Origin: Motilibacter peucedani
Lineage (GTDB): Bacteria; Actinomycetota; Actinomycetes; Motilibacterales; Motilibacteraceae
Assembly: GCF_003634695.1 (NCBI RefSeq)
Contig: NZ_RBWV01000013.1
Coordinates: 1-64,000 of the forward strand
Length of the DNA stretch: 64,000 nt
Direction of reading: 5' to 3'
The translations under genes and the position numbers were made by a program. How positions within the stretch are numbered: position 1 is the stretch's first letter; each line of letters starts with the position of its first letter. The notes beneath the pieces are model-generated. The model was not told the DNA's origin and ran no database searches. It was given only the letters and a program-made list of their open reading frames with translations. Of the stretch, positions 55,793 to 63,009 are shown in pieces.

Positions 55793-56558
55793 TCGCGCAG
55801 GTGTTGCGAAAGACGTACTGCGACAGCCGTTTGCGCTGACGGCTCGACCAGTCGATCGTCGGCCGCTTGGTGGTCTCCGGGACGTAGCCGAGCCGGTAGA
55901 CCGCCATCAGCTCGAGGTCGTCGGGGACCTCGAACAGCGCCTGCATCTTCGCCCAGTTCTCGGGGATCTCCATTGGTGTCGACACGAACTGCAGCCCCAT
56001 GCCGAGCTCCACGGTGGCCAGCCAGATGTTCTGCATCGCGGCGCCCATGCCGAAGACCGAGTAGAAACCCGAGAGCTGGCCGGGCTTGTACTCCGTCTTG
56101 TCGAGCAGCACGGCCAGGAGCAGCGGCGACCCGGCGACCAGCTTGTGGTTGTCCTTGCCCAGCGTCTGCGGCACGCCGAACTTGTTCATGATGGCCTGGC
56201 CGGTGCCCGAGAAGATGTACTTCGAGAAGGGCTTCAACGCCGCGGGCAGCTGGTCGAAGTAGATGCCGTCGCGCCGCTCCTCCATCTCCTGCTCGGAGAA
56301 GCGGAAGTAGGGGCGGTAGCGCTGCCAGAAGGTGCCCTCCTCCAGCAGCCGCGTCATGCTCTCGCCGCTCAGGTCTGCGACCTTCGCGATGATCTCCGGG
56401 TCGTCGCAGAGCACGAACCGCCACGGCTGGCTGTTGAAGTGCGAGGGCGCCATGCCGGCCAGCTCGACGAGCAGGCGCTGGTGCTCCGGCGAGACCGGGT
56501 CGGGCCGGAACGGCCCGTTGGTCGTCCTGCGCCGCTTGACCACCTCGACGAACTCCAT
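55764..56558 (-). CDS. Nitroreductase family protein
   Basis: This 264-residue FMN-binding nitroreductase begins [27 protein letters not shown] (RRT.GPF, FMN phosphate contacts) and continues [21 protein letters not shown]. It also has [26 protein letters not shown], the family's typical helix. It uses NAD(P)H to reduce nitro compounds or quinones. The ATG has GGAGGTACGTGCG upstream. It converges with the hydrolase gene. Confidence 0.93.
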   Translation of the reverse strand: MEFVEVVKRRRTTNGPFRPDPVSPEHQRLLVELAGMAPSHFNSQPWRFVLCDDPEIIAKVADLSGESMTRLLEEGTFWQRYRPYFRFSEQEMEERRDGIYFDQLPAALKPFSKYIFSGTGQAIMNKFGVPQTLGKDNHKLVAGSPLLLAVLLDKTEYKPGQLSGFYSVFGMGAAMQNIWLATVELGMGLQFVSTPMEIPENWAKMQALFEVPDDLELMAVYRLGYVPETTKRPTIDWSSRQRKRLSQYVFRNTCATPEADPAGS

Positions 56559-56571
56559 CGCACGTACCTCC

Positions 56572-56886
56572 TCAGAGCACCAGCACGAGCGCCAGTGCGT
56601 AGAAGGGCATCACACCCAGCGCCGTCGCGCGATGCCGGGTGGTGCCCCCGGGCAGGCGCGGCATCACGAGCCACGCACCGAGCGCGGGAGCGAGGAGCAG
56701 GGCGGGCCACGTACGCGTCAGCAGCGCCGCTCCCACCGCCGCGGTCGCCGAGGCGGCCACCGCGAAGAACAGCGCGTGGTGCAGCCAGCGCACGCCGGAG
56801 GTGTCGACGAGGCGGCGCTGCACGAGGACGCCGAGCAGGACGTTGCACGCGTACGCGGTCGCCGCCACCGCGACCAGCGCTGCCAC
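56572..56886 (-). CDS. Small integral membrane protein (four helices)
   Basis: This 104-residue protein is almost entirely hydrophobic, with about four membrane helices. The loop [17 protein letters not shown] between the first and second helices is the most conserved-looking part. GGAGGCGGCAGG precedes the GTG start. It ends 13 bp before the nitroreductase start and is probably co-transcribed with it. The function is unknown. Confidence 0.72.
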   Translation of the reverse strand: MAALVAVAATAYACNVLLGVLVQRRLVDTSGVRWLHHALFFAVAASATAAVGAALLTRTWPALLLAPALGAWLVMPRLPGGTTRHRATALGVMPFYALALVLVL

Positions 56887-56917
56887 CCTGCCGCCTCCTG
56901 CGTCCGTCCGGACTCAA

Positions 56918-56923
56918 TAGTCT
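56918..56923 (+). promoter_or_regulatory. Leaderless -10 box of the first LOG gene
   Basis: TAGTCT lies 6 nt before the ATG at 56930. Confidence 0.55.
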
Positions 56924-56929
56924 CCTGCC

Positions 56930-57763
56930 ATGGCAGCCGAGGACTCCCAGGTGGAGCGACGTACCCGGCCGGGCAGCGAGCGCCAGCGCGGCCCGGTCAC
57001 CCTGCGCGGTGACCAGGTGCCGCTGAGCACCACCGACCAGCGGCTGCTCGACAGCCGCGGCCCGTCGGACTGGGTGCACACCGACCCGTGGCGGGTGCTG
57101 CGCATCCAGAGCGAGTTCGTCGAGGGCTTCGGCGCGCTGGCCGAGCTGGGCCGCGCGGTCAGCGTCTTCGGCTCCGCCCGCACCCCGGTGAGCTCGCCGG
57201 AGTACGCGACGGGCATGGAGCTGGGGCGGCTGCTCGTCGACGCGGGCTACGCCGTCATCACCGGCGGTGGGCCCGGGGCGATGGAGGCCGCCAACCGCGG
57301 CGCGGCCGAGGCCGGGGGAGTGAGCGTCGGGCTCGGCATCGAGCTGCCGTTCGAGCAGTCGATGAACGACTGGGTCGACCTCGGCGTCAACTTCCGCTAC
57401 TTCTTCGCCCGCAAGACGATGTTCGTGAAGTACAGCGTCGGCTTCATCGTGCTGCCCGGCGGGTTCGGCACGCTCGACGAGCTGTTCGAGGCGCTCACCC
57501 TGGTGCAGACCCAGAAGGTGACGCAGTTCCCCGTCGTGCTGGTCGGCAAGGCCTACTGGCAGGGCCTGCTCGACTGGCTCGGTGGCCCCGTGCTCGAGGG
57601 GCAGAAGCTGCGCGCTGCCGACCTCGGCCTCATCCAGGTCGTGGACGACCCCGCGGAGGCGGTCGAGCTCATCGTGCGCTCCGAGCACGACCGCTTCTCG
57701 GGAGAGGAGCTCCACGAGGGCGAGCAGGAGTCGGTGCGCGGCACGACCTACGACGGGACCTGA
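56930..57763 (+). CDS. LOG-family Rossmann-fold protein (first copy)
   Basis: This 277-residue protein is of the TIGR00730/LOG family (cytokinin riboside 5'-monophosphate phosphoribohydrolase-like). It has SVFGSARTPVSSP, ITGGGPGAMEAANRGAAEAGGVSVGLGIELP, RKTMFVKYS and the PGGxGTxxE motif in LPGGFGTLDELFE. The N-terminal 70 residues and the C-terminal tail (DRFSGEELHEGEQESVRG) extend the basic fold. In actinobacteria LOG proteins probably hydrolyse nucleoside 5'-monophosphates. It is followed 4 bp later by a second, shorter LOG gene. Confidence 0.93.
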   Translation: MAAEDSQVERRTRPGSERQRGPVTLRGDQVPLSTTDQRLLDSRGPSDWVHTDPWRVLRIQSEFVEGFGALAELGRAVSVFGSARTPVSSPEYATGMELGRLLVDAGYAVITGGGPGAMEAANRGAAEAGGVSVGLGIELPFEQSMNDWVDLGVNFRYFFARKTMFVKYSVGFIVLPGGFGTLDELFEALTLVQTQKVTQFPVVLVGKAYWQGLLDWLGGPVLEGQKLRAADLGLIQVVDDPAEAVELIVRSEHDRFSGEELHEGEQESVRGTTYDGT

Positions 57764-57767
57764 GCCG

Positions 57768-58373
57768 GTGGCGGCCATCTGCGTGTTCTGCGCCTCGGGC
57801 GAGGCGATCGACGAGTCCTACAAGGAGCTGGCGGCCGCCGTCGGTGCCGGCATCGCCGCCCGCGGCCACAGCCTGGTCAGCGGCGGCGGGCGGGTGTCGA
57901 TGATGGGCCGGGTGGCCGCGGCGGCCCGGGCCGGGGGCGCGCACACGCTCGGCGTCATCCCGCGCGCGCTCCACGACATCGAGGTCGGCGACGACGACGC
58001 CGACGAGCTCGTCGTCACCGACTCGATGCGCCAGCGCAAGGCGGTGATGGACGCGCGCTCCGACGCGTTCCTCGCCCTGCCGGGCGGCATCGGGACCCTC
58101 GAGGAGCTGCTCGAGGTGTGGGTGGCCCGCAGCCTCGGCATGCACGCGAAGCCCGTCGTCGTGCTCGACCCCGACGGCACCTACGCCGGCCTGCGCGAGC
58201 AGGTCGAGGCGCTGACCGCCCGCCGCTTCGTGCGTGCGGAGGCCGCGGCTGCGGTCGCGTGGGTCAGCGACGTGGAGGCCGCGTTCGACGCGATCGACCG
58301 CATGTGGGCGGACGAGCCGCCGGAGCCGAGCCGCGAGCGCGCGGTCGAGGAGCTGCTCGAGACCGAGCTCTGA
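57768..58373 (+). CDS. LOG-family Rossmann-fold protein (second copy)
   Basis: This 201-residue protein is the shorter LOG family member, starting right at the fold: ICVFCASGEAIDESY, LVSGGGRVSMMGRVAAAARAGGAHTLGVIPRAL, MRQRKAVMDARSDAFLALPGGIGTLEELLE. It has the R-K-x2-M and PGGxGTxxE active-site motifs. The gap to the first LOG gene is 4 bp, so they are one operon. In M. tuberculosis a LOG gene lies at the same place near folP2 (from memory). Confidence 0.93.
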   Translation: MAAICVFCASGEAIDESYKELAAAVGAGIAARGHSLVSGGGRVSMMGRVAAAARAGGAHTLGVIPRALHDIEVGDDDADELVVTDSMRQRKAVMDARSDAFLALPGGIGTLEELLEVWVARSLGMHAKPVVVLDPDGTYAGLREQVEALTARRFVRAEAAAAVAWVSDVEAAFDAIDRMWADEPPEPSRERAVEELLETEL

Positions 58374-58392
58374 CCGCGCGCCCGTCCGAGGG

Positions 58393-59460
58393 CTAGTGGC
58401 GCCAGGCGGCCCGTGCGTACTGCTCGGGCCAGTCGACCGTGTCGCCGAGCTCGTGGGCCGCGCGCAGCGGCCAGTGCGGGTCGCGCAGCACCTCGCGCGC
58501 TACCAGCACCGCGTCGGCGGAGCCGTCGACGAGGATGTGCTCGGCCTGGACGGGCTCGGTGATGAGCCCGACCGCCGCGACCGGCAGCCCGGAGCCCTCG
58601 CGCACCGCGCGGGCGAAGGGCACCTGGTAGCCCGGGCCGACCGCGATGCGGGCGTCGTGGACGACGCCGCCGCTCGACACGTCGACGAGGTCGACGCCCG
58701 AGCCGGCGAGCGACTTGGACAGCTCGACGGTCTCCTCGAGGCTCCAGCCGCCCTCGACCCAGTCGGTGGCCGAGAAGCGGACGAACAGCGGCTTGTCCTC
58801 GGGCCACACCCGGCGCACGGCCTCGGCGACCTCGACGACGATGCGCGAGCGGTTCTCGAACGAGCCGCCGTAGTCGTCGGTGCGCTGGTTCGACAGCGGC
58901 GAGAGGAACTGGTGGAGCAGGTAGCCGTGGGCGGCGTGCAGCTCGGCGACCTCGAAGCCGGCGTCGAGCGAGCGGCGCGCGCCGTCGGCGAAGGCCTGCA
59001 CGGTCGCGGCGATGTCCTCGACGCTCATCTCGCGCGGAGCTGGCCAGTCGGCGAACCCGACGGCGGACGGGCCGACCGTCTGCCAGCCGCCCTGCTCGAG
59101 CGGCACGAAGCCCTCGCCCTTGAACGGCGACCACGTCGAGGCCTTGCGGCCGGCGTGGGCGAGCTGGATGCCGGGCACCGCGCCCTGGCCGCGGACGAAG
59201 GCGTTGATGCGCGCGTAGGCCTCGGCCTGCTCGTCGGTCCAGATGCCGGCGTCGTCGGGGCTGATGCGGCCCTCGGGCGTCACGGCGGTCGCCTCGGAGA
59301 TGACCAGGCCGGCGCCGCCGCGGGCGAAGCTGCCCAGGTGCACGAGGTGCCAGTCGCTGGGCAGCCCGTCGACGGAGGAGTACTGGCACATCGCCGCCAC
59401 CCACGCACGGTTGCGGAAGGTGGTGCCACGCAGGGTCAAGGGGGAGAAGAGTCGGCTCAC
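58393..59460 (-). CDS. NADH:flavin oxidoreductase, Old Yellow Enzyme family
   Basis: This 355-residue FMN enzyme resembles NamA/YqjM. It begins LFSPLTLRGTTFRNRAWVAAMCQYSSVDGLPSDWHLVHLGSFARGGAGLVISEATAV. The Cys of MCQYS is the redox-tuning residue of the YqjM type. IQLAHAGRKAST and ELHAAHGYLLHQFLSPLSNQRTDDYGGSFENRSRI are also present, as is the C-terminal ADAVLVAREVLRDPHWPLRAA. It reduces activated alkenes with NADPH. The start is GTG 59460. It is divergent from the rhodanese gene. Confidence 0.94.
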   Translation of the reverse strand: MSRLFSPLTLRGTTFRNRAWVAAMCQYSSVDGLPSDWHLVHLGSFARGGAGLVISEATAVTPEGRISPDDAGIWTDEQAEAYARINAFVRGQGAVPGIQLAHAGRKASTWSPFKGEGFVPLEQGGWQTVGPSAVGFADWPAPREMSVEDIAATVQAFADGARRSLDAGFEVAELHAAHGYLLHQFLSPLSNQRTDDYGGSFENRSRIVVEVAEAVRRVWPEDKPLFVRFSATDWVEGGWSLEETVELSKSLAGSGVDLVDVSSGGVVHDARIAVGPGYQVPFARAVREGSGLPVAAVGLITEPVQAEHILVDGSADAVLVAREVLRDPHWPLRAAHELGDTVDWPEQYARAAWRH

Positions 59461-59480
59461 AGTCGTACCAAGCCCTTGCC

Positions 59481-59498
59481 CCGGGAACCCATTCCCGG
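59481..59498. repeat. Inverted repeat in the Old Yellow Enzyme/rhodanese divergent region
   Basis: CCGGGAA-CCCA-TTCCCGG is a perfect 7-4-7 dyad, 21 bp upstream of the minus-strand GTG and about 30 bp upstream of the plus-strand GTG. It is a candidate operator for both genes. Confidence 0.6.
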
Positions 59499-59517
59499 TC
59501 GGCGGTGGGTCGCAGGC

Positions 59518-59523
59518 CACACT
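59518..59523 (+). promoter_or_regulatory. Possible leaderless -10 box of the rhodanese gene
   Basis: CACACT lies 7 nt before the GTG at 59531. It is a weak match but at the usual spacing. Confidence 0.35.
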
Positions 59524-59530
59524 GGGCCGC

Positions 59531-59941
59531 GTGCCAGCTCCGTACGCGTCGGTCGACGACCTCCTCGCGGCCGCCCGGGAGGGCGTCCGCCGCATGAGCC
59601 CCCACGAGGCCCAGCAGGCTGTGGAGCGCGGCGCGCTGCTCGTCGACACCCGCACCGAGCCGCAGCGCCGCGAGCAGGGCGAGCTGCCCGGCGCGCTGGT
59701 CATCGACCGCACCGTGCTCGAGTGGCGGCTCGACCCGCGCTCCGGCTCACGCATCCCCGAGGCGGTCGGCCCCGACGTCGAGGTGGTGGTCGTGTGCCGG
59801 CAGGGCTACAGCTCGAGCCTCGCGGCGGCCAGCCTGCGCTCGATCGGGCTGTGGCGGGCGACCGACCTCGAGGGCGGTGTCGAGGCGTGGGTCGCAGCCG
59901 GCCTGCCGCTCTCCGACGGGCCGGCCGACGTGCGCCGCTGA
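59531..59941 (+). CDS. Rhodanese-like sulfurtransferase
   Basis: This 136-residue single-domain protein has GALLVDTRTEPQRREQGELPGALVIDRTVLEWRLDP and the active-site loop VVVCRQGYSSSLAAASLRSIGLWRATDLEGGVEAWVAAGLPL. The catalytic cysteine is the Cys of CRQGYSS. It transfers sulfane sulfur or acts as a persulfide carrier. The GTG start at 59531 has a -10-like box 7 nt upstream. It is divergent from the Old Yellow Enzyme gene. Confidence 0.92.
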   Translation: MPAPYASVDDLLAAAREGVRRMSPHEAQQAVERGALLVDTRTEPQRREQGELPGALVIDRTVLEWRLDPRSGSRIPEAVGPDVEVVVVCRQGYSSSLAAASLRSIGLWRATDLEGGVEAWVAAGLPLSDGPADVRR

Positions 59942-59942
59942 G

Positions 59943-60257
59943 CTAGCAGGAGCTCGCGTTGGCGACGTACCACGTGCCGTCGCTGCGCTGCTCCACGCCG
60001 ATGCGCCAGTGCGGCGAGGCGGTGTAGGAGCGCGCCGAGTCGACGCCGCGCTCCTTCCAGCCGGTGCGCGGCGGGTCGCCGGGCGCCGAGGCGAGGTACG
60101 CGTCGAGCGCCGCCCGCGGCGCGTCCGCAGAAGGTGCCTGGGTGGACACGTAGTCCCAGCGCTCGCAGGCCCGTGAGCCGCCGCAGCCCGCAGTGCCGAG
60201 CAGGCCGGCCGCGAGCAGGGCCGCGCCGAGCGCGGTGGTCGTGCGCCGCAGGTGCAT
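59943..60257 (-). CDS. Small lipoprotein
   Basis: This 104-residue protein has a lipoprotein signal peptide (MHLRRTTTALGAALLAAGLLGTAGC), with lipobox TAGC and lipidated Cys25. The mature part (about 80 residues) includes CERWDYV and ends HWRIGVEQRSDGTWYVANASSC. Two further cysteines could form a disulfide. The function is unknown. It is transcribed on the minus strand after the folP2-like gene (25-bp gap). Confidence 0.75.
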   Translation of the reverse strand: MHLRRTTTALGAALLAAGLLGTAGCGGSRACERWDYVSTQAPSADAPRAALDAYLASAPGDPPRTGWKERGVDSARSYTASPHWRIGVEQRSDGTWYVANASSC

Positions 60258-60282
60258 GGGTGCAGTCTGTCCGGTGCGCCGC

Positions 60283-61182
60283 TCAGGCCATGCCGCGGCG
60301 TACGACCGCCGGCTGCCGGGTGCCCCGGATGCAGGCCACCATGTCGAGCACGCGCCGGGTGGCGCGCACGTCGTGGGCGCGGAACAGGCGCGCGCCGAGC
60401 ATCGCCGACACGGCCGTCGCCGCGAGCGTGCCCTCGAGCCGCTCGTCGGGCGGCAGGTCGAGGGACTCGCCGACGAAGTCCTTGCGCGACAGCGCCACCA
60501 GGACCGGCCAGCCGCCCGCGACGAGCTCGTCGAGCCGGCGCGTCACCTCGAGCGAGTGCCGGGTCGCCTTGCCGAAGTCGTGGGCCGGGTCGATGACGAT
60601 GCCGTCGGGCCGCACACCGACCGCGAGCGCGCGGCCGGCGAGCTCGTCGAGCGCTGCGACGACCTCCGCGACGACGTCGTCGTAGGCGGGGCGGTGGGGA
60701 TCGGTGCGCGGTGCCAGCCCGCCGGTGTGCGTGCAGACGTAGCCGGCGCCGTGGCGCGCGGCGACCTCGAGCAGCGCGGGGTCGTGGCCGCCCCAGGCGT
60801 CGTTGAGCAGGTCGGCCCCGGCGCGGCAGACGGCGTCGCCGACGTCGCTGCGCCAGGTGTCGACGCTGATGACCACCTCGGGGTGGCGCTCGCGCACCCG
60901 CTCGACGAAGCCCACGACGCGGCGGGCCTCCTCCTCGGCGTCGACGACCGCGCCGTAGCCGGCCTTCACCCCGCCGATGTCGACCACGGCCGCGCCCTCG
61001 TCGACGGCCCGGTCGACGGCCTCGAGCGCGGCCTGCTCGGCGAAGGTGGCGCCGCGGTCGAAGAAGGAGTCGGGGGTGCGGTTGACCACCGCCATGACGA
61101 CGAGCTCGTCAGGGGCGAAGGTGCGCGCGCCCAGCCGGAGCTCGCCCTGGGGGGCCGTCGTCAGCCCTGGGGCCGTCGTCAC
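60283..61182 (-). CDS. folP2: Dihydropteroate synthase-like protein, FolP2 type
   Basis: This 299-residue TIM-barrel protein has VMAVVNRTPDSFFDRGATF where canonical FolP has GILNVTPDSFSDGG, and then VDIGGVKAGYG, ISVDTWR, DLLNDAWGG, IDPAHDFGKATRHSLEVTRRL and LVALSRKDFVG. The NRTPDSF variant and the neighbourhood match the mycobacterial FolP2, which as I recall shows no dihydropteroate synthase activity. The start GTG 61182 has GGAGACGCCCC upstream. It is divergent from the DivIVA-domain gene. Whether it acts on folate is open. Confidence 0.88.
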   Translation of the reverse strand: MTTAPGLTTAPQGELRLGARTFAPDELVVMAVVNRTPDSFFDRGATFAEQAALEAVDRAVDEGAAVVDIGGVKAGYGAVVDAEEEARRVVGFVERVRERHPEVVISVDTWRSDVGDAVCRAGADLLNDAWGGHDPALLEVAARHGAGYVCTHTGGLAPRTDPHRPAYDDVVAEVVAALDELAGRALAVGVRPDGIVIDPAHDFGKATRHSLEVTRRLDELVAGGWPVLVALSRKDFVGESLDLPPDERLEGTLAATAVSAMLGARLFRAHDVRATRRVLDMVACIRGTRQPAVVRRGMA

Positions 61183-61241
61183 GGGGCGTCTCCTCGTCGG
61201 TCGGTGGCCGCTCACGACCCGACGGTGGCACGATCTCCCTC

Positions 61242-61550
61242 GTGACGCCCGTCTTCCTGGTCCTGCTCCTGGTCATCGTCGTCGCCGTCGCGCTCGTGGC
61301 CGCGGGCAGGGGTGGCTCGATGGCCGAGGTGGAGCCGGACTCCCCGCCCGTCGGCCTGCCCGAGGGAGGGCTGACCGGCGACGACCTGCTCGGCGTGCGC
61401 TTCCCGTCCGCGCTGCGCGGCTACCGCATGCGCGACGTCGACGAGGTGCTCGACCGGCTCGGCGCCGAGCTCGACGCCCGCGACGCCCGGATCCGCGAGC
61501 TCGAGGGCCTCGACGAGGCCTCGGTGCCCGCGCCGGCCGAGGAGCTCTGA
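61242..61550 (+). CDS. DivIVA-domain membrane protein
   Basis: This 102-residue protein has one N-terminal membrane helix (VFLVLLLVIVVAVALVAA) and a DivIVA-like motif: DDLLGVRFPSALRGYRMRDVDEVLDRLGAEL (F-x3-LRGYRMRDVDE-L). It ends with a short helical tail. It could localise to the curved or septal membrane and organise growth. The start GTG 61242 lies about 60 bp from the folP2 start. Its position matches M. tuberculosis Rv1209 (from memory). Confidence 0.85.
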   Translation: MTPVFLVLLLVIVVAVALVAAGRGGSMAEVEPDSPPVGLPEGGLTGDDLLGVRFPSALRGYRMRDVDEVLDRLGAELDARDARIRELEGLDEASVPAPAEEL

Positions 61551-61557
61551 GCCGCGG

Positions 61558-62001
61558 ATGGCGCAGGTGTCGGTGTCGGTCGACGTGGCCGCGAGCGCGC
61601 AGCAGGTGTGGGACACGCTGGTCGACTGGGAGAGCCAGGGCGACTGGATGCTGCTCACCAAGGTCCGTGCCACCGCGCAGGACGGCCAGGGCGTGGGCGG
61701 CGGCATCGAGGGCTTCACCGGCGTCGGGCCCGTCGGGGTGCTCGACACGATGGTGATCCGCACCTGGGACCCGCCGCGCCGTTGCGTGGTGCGGCACACC
61801 GGCCGGGTCGTGCGCGGCGCCGGCGCCTTCGAGGTCGAGGCGCTCGACGAGCACCGCTCCCGCTTCACGTGGGCGGAGTACCTCGAGCTGCCGCTCGGCG
61901 CGCTGGGCCGCCTGGGCTGGCCCTTGGCGCGCCCGTTCATGGTGCTCGGCATGCGCCAGTCGCTGCGCCGCTTCGCCCGCTCGGTCGAGCCGGGCGCCTG
62001 A
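61558..62001 (+). CDS. SRPBCC-family protein (polyketide cyclase-like)
   Basis: This 147-residue protein begins MAQVSVSVDVAASAQQVWDTLVDWESQGDWMLLTKVRATAQ, has VLDTMVIRTWDPPRRCVVRHTGRVVRGAGAFEVEAL and ends LRRFARSVEPGA. It has the START-like SRPBCC fold that binds a hydrophobic ligand. It is 7 bp after the DivIVA gene and 5 bp before tagA, so it lies in the same operon. Confidence 0.87.
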   Translation: MAQVSVSVDVAASAQQVWDTLVDWESQGDWMLLTKVRATAQDGQGVGGGIEGFTGVGPVGVLDTMVIRTWDPPRRCVVRHTGRVVRGAGAFEVEALDEHRSRFTWAEYLELPLGALGRLGWPLARPFMVLGMRQSLRRFARSVEPGA

Positions 62002-62006
62002 GCGCG

Positions 62007-62594
62007 GTGGCCGGGCTCGTCCTGGGCGACGACGGGCTGCTGCGCTGCCCCTGGGCGGGAGCCGGGGCCGGCGGCGACCGGCTCTACCTCGACTACCACG
62101 ACACCGAGTGGGGCCGCCCGGTGCACGGCGAGCGCGCGCTCCTCGAGCGGATCACCCTCGAGGCGTTCCAGTCCGGGCTCGCCTGGATCACGATCCTGCG
62201 CAAGCGCCCCGCCTTCCGCGCGGCCTTCGAGGACTTCGAGCCCGAGGCGGTCGCCGCGTTCGACGAGGCGCGCGTCGAGCGCCTGCTCGCCGACGCCGGC
62301 ATCGTCCGCAACCGGGCGAAGGTCGAGGCCGCGGTCGCCAACGCGCGCGCCACCGTGGCGCTGGCGGACGCGGGCGAGAGCCTCGACGCGCTGGTGTGGT
62401 CCTTCGCCCCGCCGCCGCGCCCGCGCCCGGCCACGACGGACGGCATCCCGGCGACGACCCCGGAGTCGACGGCGCTGGCGAAGGCGCTGAAGGCACGCGG
62501 CTTCCGGTTCGTGGGACCCACCACCGCGTACGCCGCGATGCAGGCCTGCGGGCTCGTCGACGACCACCTCGAGGGGTGCGTCGCAGGGCGCTAG
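62007..62594 (+). CDS. tagA: DNA-3-methyladenine glycosylase I
   Basis: This 195-residue base-excision enzyme removes 3-methyladenine from DNA. It has the Tag signature LRCPWA..., YHDTEWGRPVHGERALLERITLEAFQSGLAWITILRKR and FRAAFEDFEPEAVAAFDEARVERLLADAGIVRNRAKVEA. It ends with FRFVGPTTAYAAMQACGLVDDHLEGC. The zinc ligand cysteine near the start and the C-terminal His and Cys are present. The start GTG 62007 is chosen to begin just before the Cys. Confidence 0.94.
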   Translation: MAGLVLGDDGLLRCPWAGAGAGGDRLYLDYHDTEWGRPVHGERALLERITLEAFQSGLAWITILRKRPAFRAAFEDFEPEAVAAFDEARVERLLADAGIVRNRAKVEAAVANARATVALADAGESLDALVWSFAPPPRPRPATTDGIPATTPESTALAKALKARGFRFVGPTTAYAAMQACGLVDDHLEGCVAGR

Positions 62595-62663
62595 AGGACT
62601 GCGCCGGAGGCGCCTGCAGGGCGCTGCGGGCTACGCGCTGTCACACCGCTGCTGCCGACCCGC

Positions 62664-62669
62664 GATAAT
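62664..62669 (+). promoter_or_regulatory. Probable -10 box of the DUF3117 gene
   Basis: GATAAT lies about 74 nt before the ATG at 62743, so this transcript has a normal leader with ribosome-binding site AGGAAGGGG. The -35 is unclear. Confidence 0.4.
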
Positions 62670-62742
62670 GGTCCGGACAGACGACGCCGGTGCCGTCCCC
62701 GTGGGGGGCGTGCCGGCGCCGCCCACAGGAAGGGGAACGCGC

Positions 62743-62910
62743 ATGGCGGCCATGAAGCCGCGGACGGGTGACGGCCCGCTCGAGGTCACCAAGGAGGGGC
62801 GCGGCATCGTCATGCGCGTGCCGCTGGAGGGTGGCGGCCGCCTGGTCGTCGAGCTCTCCGCCGACGAGGCGGGCGCGCTCGGCGACGCTCTCAAGTCAGT
62901 GGTCCCCTAG
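62743..62910 (+). CDS. DUF3117 family protein
   Basis: This 55-residue protein (MAAMKPRTGDGPLEVTKEG, then RGIVMRVPLEGGGRLVVEL) is the highly conserved actinobacterial DUF3117. The function is unknown. Its conservation and position next to tagA match M. tuberculosis Rv1211 (from memory). AGGAAGGGG precedes the start. Confidence 0.93.
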   Translation: MAAMKPRTGDGPLEVTKEGRGIVMRVPLEGGGRLVVELSADEAGALGDALKSVVP

Positions 62911-63009
62911 CCCGACGACCCGCACCGACCCGCCCGGGCGCCCGCCGACACCCCGGCGCCGCGCCCGGGCGGCTCGGCGCCGGTGCCCTGCCCACCGGAA
63001 GGAGCGCCC

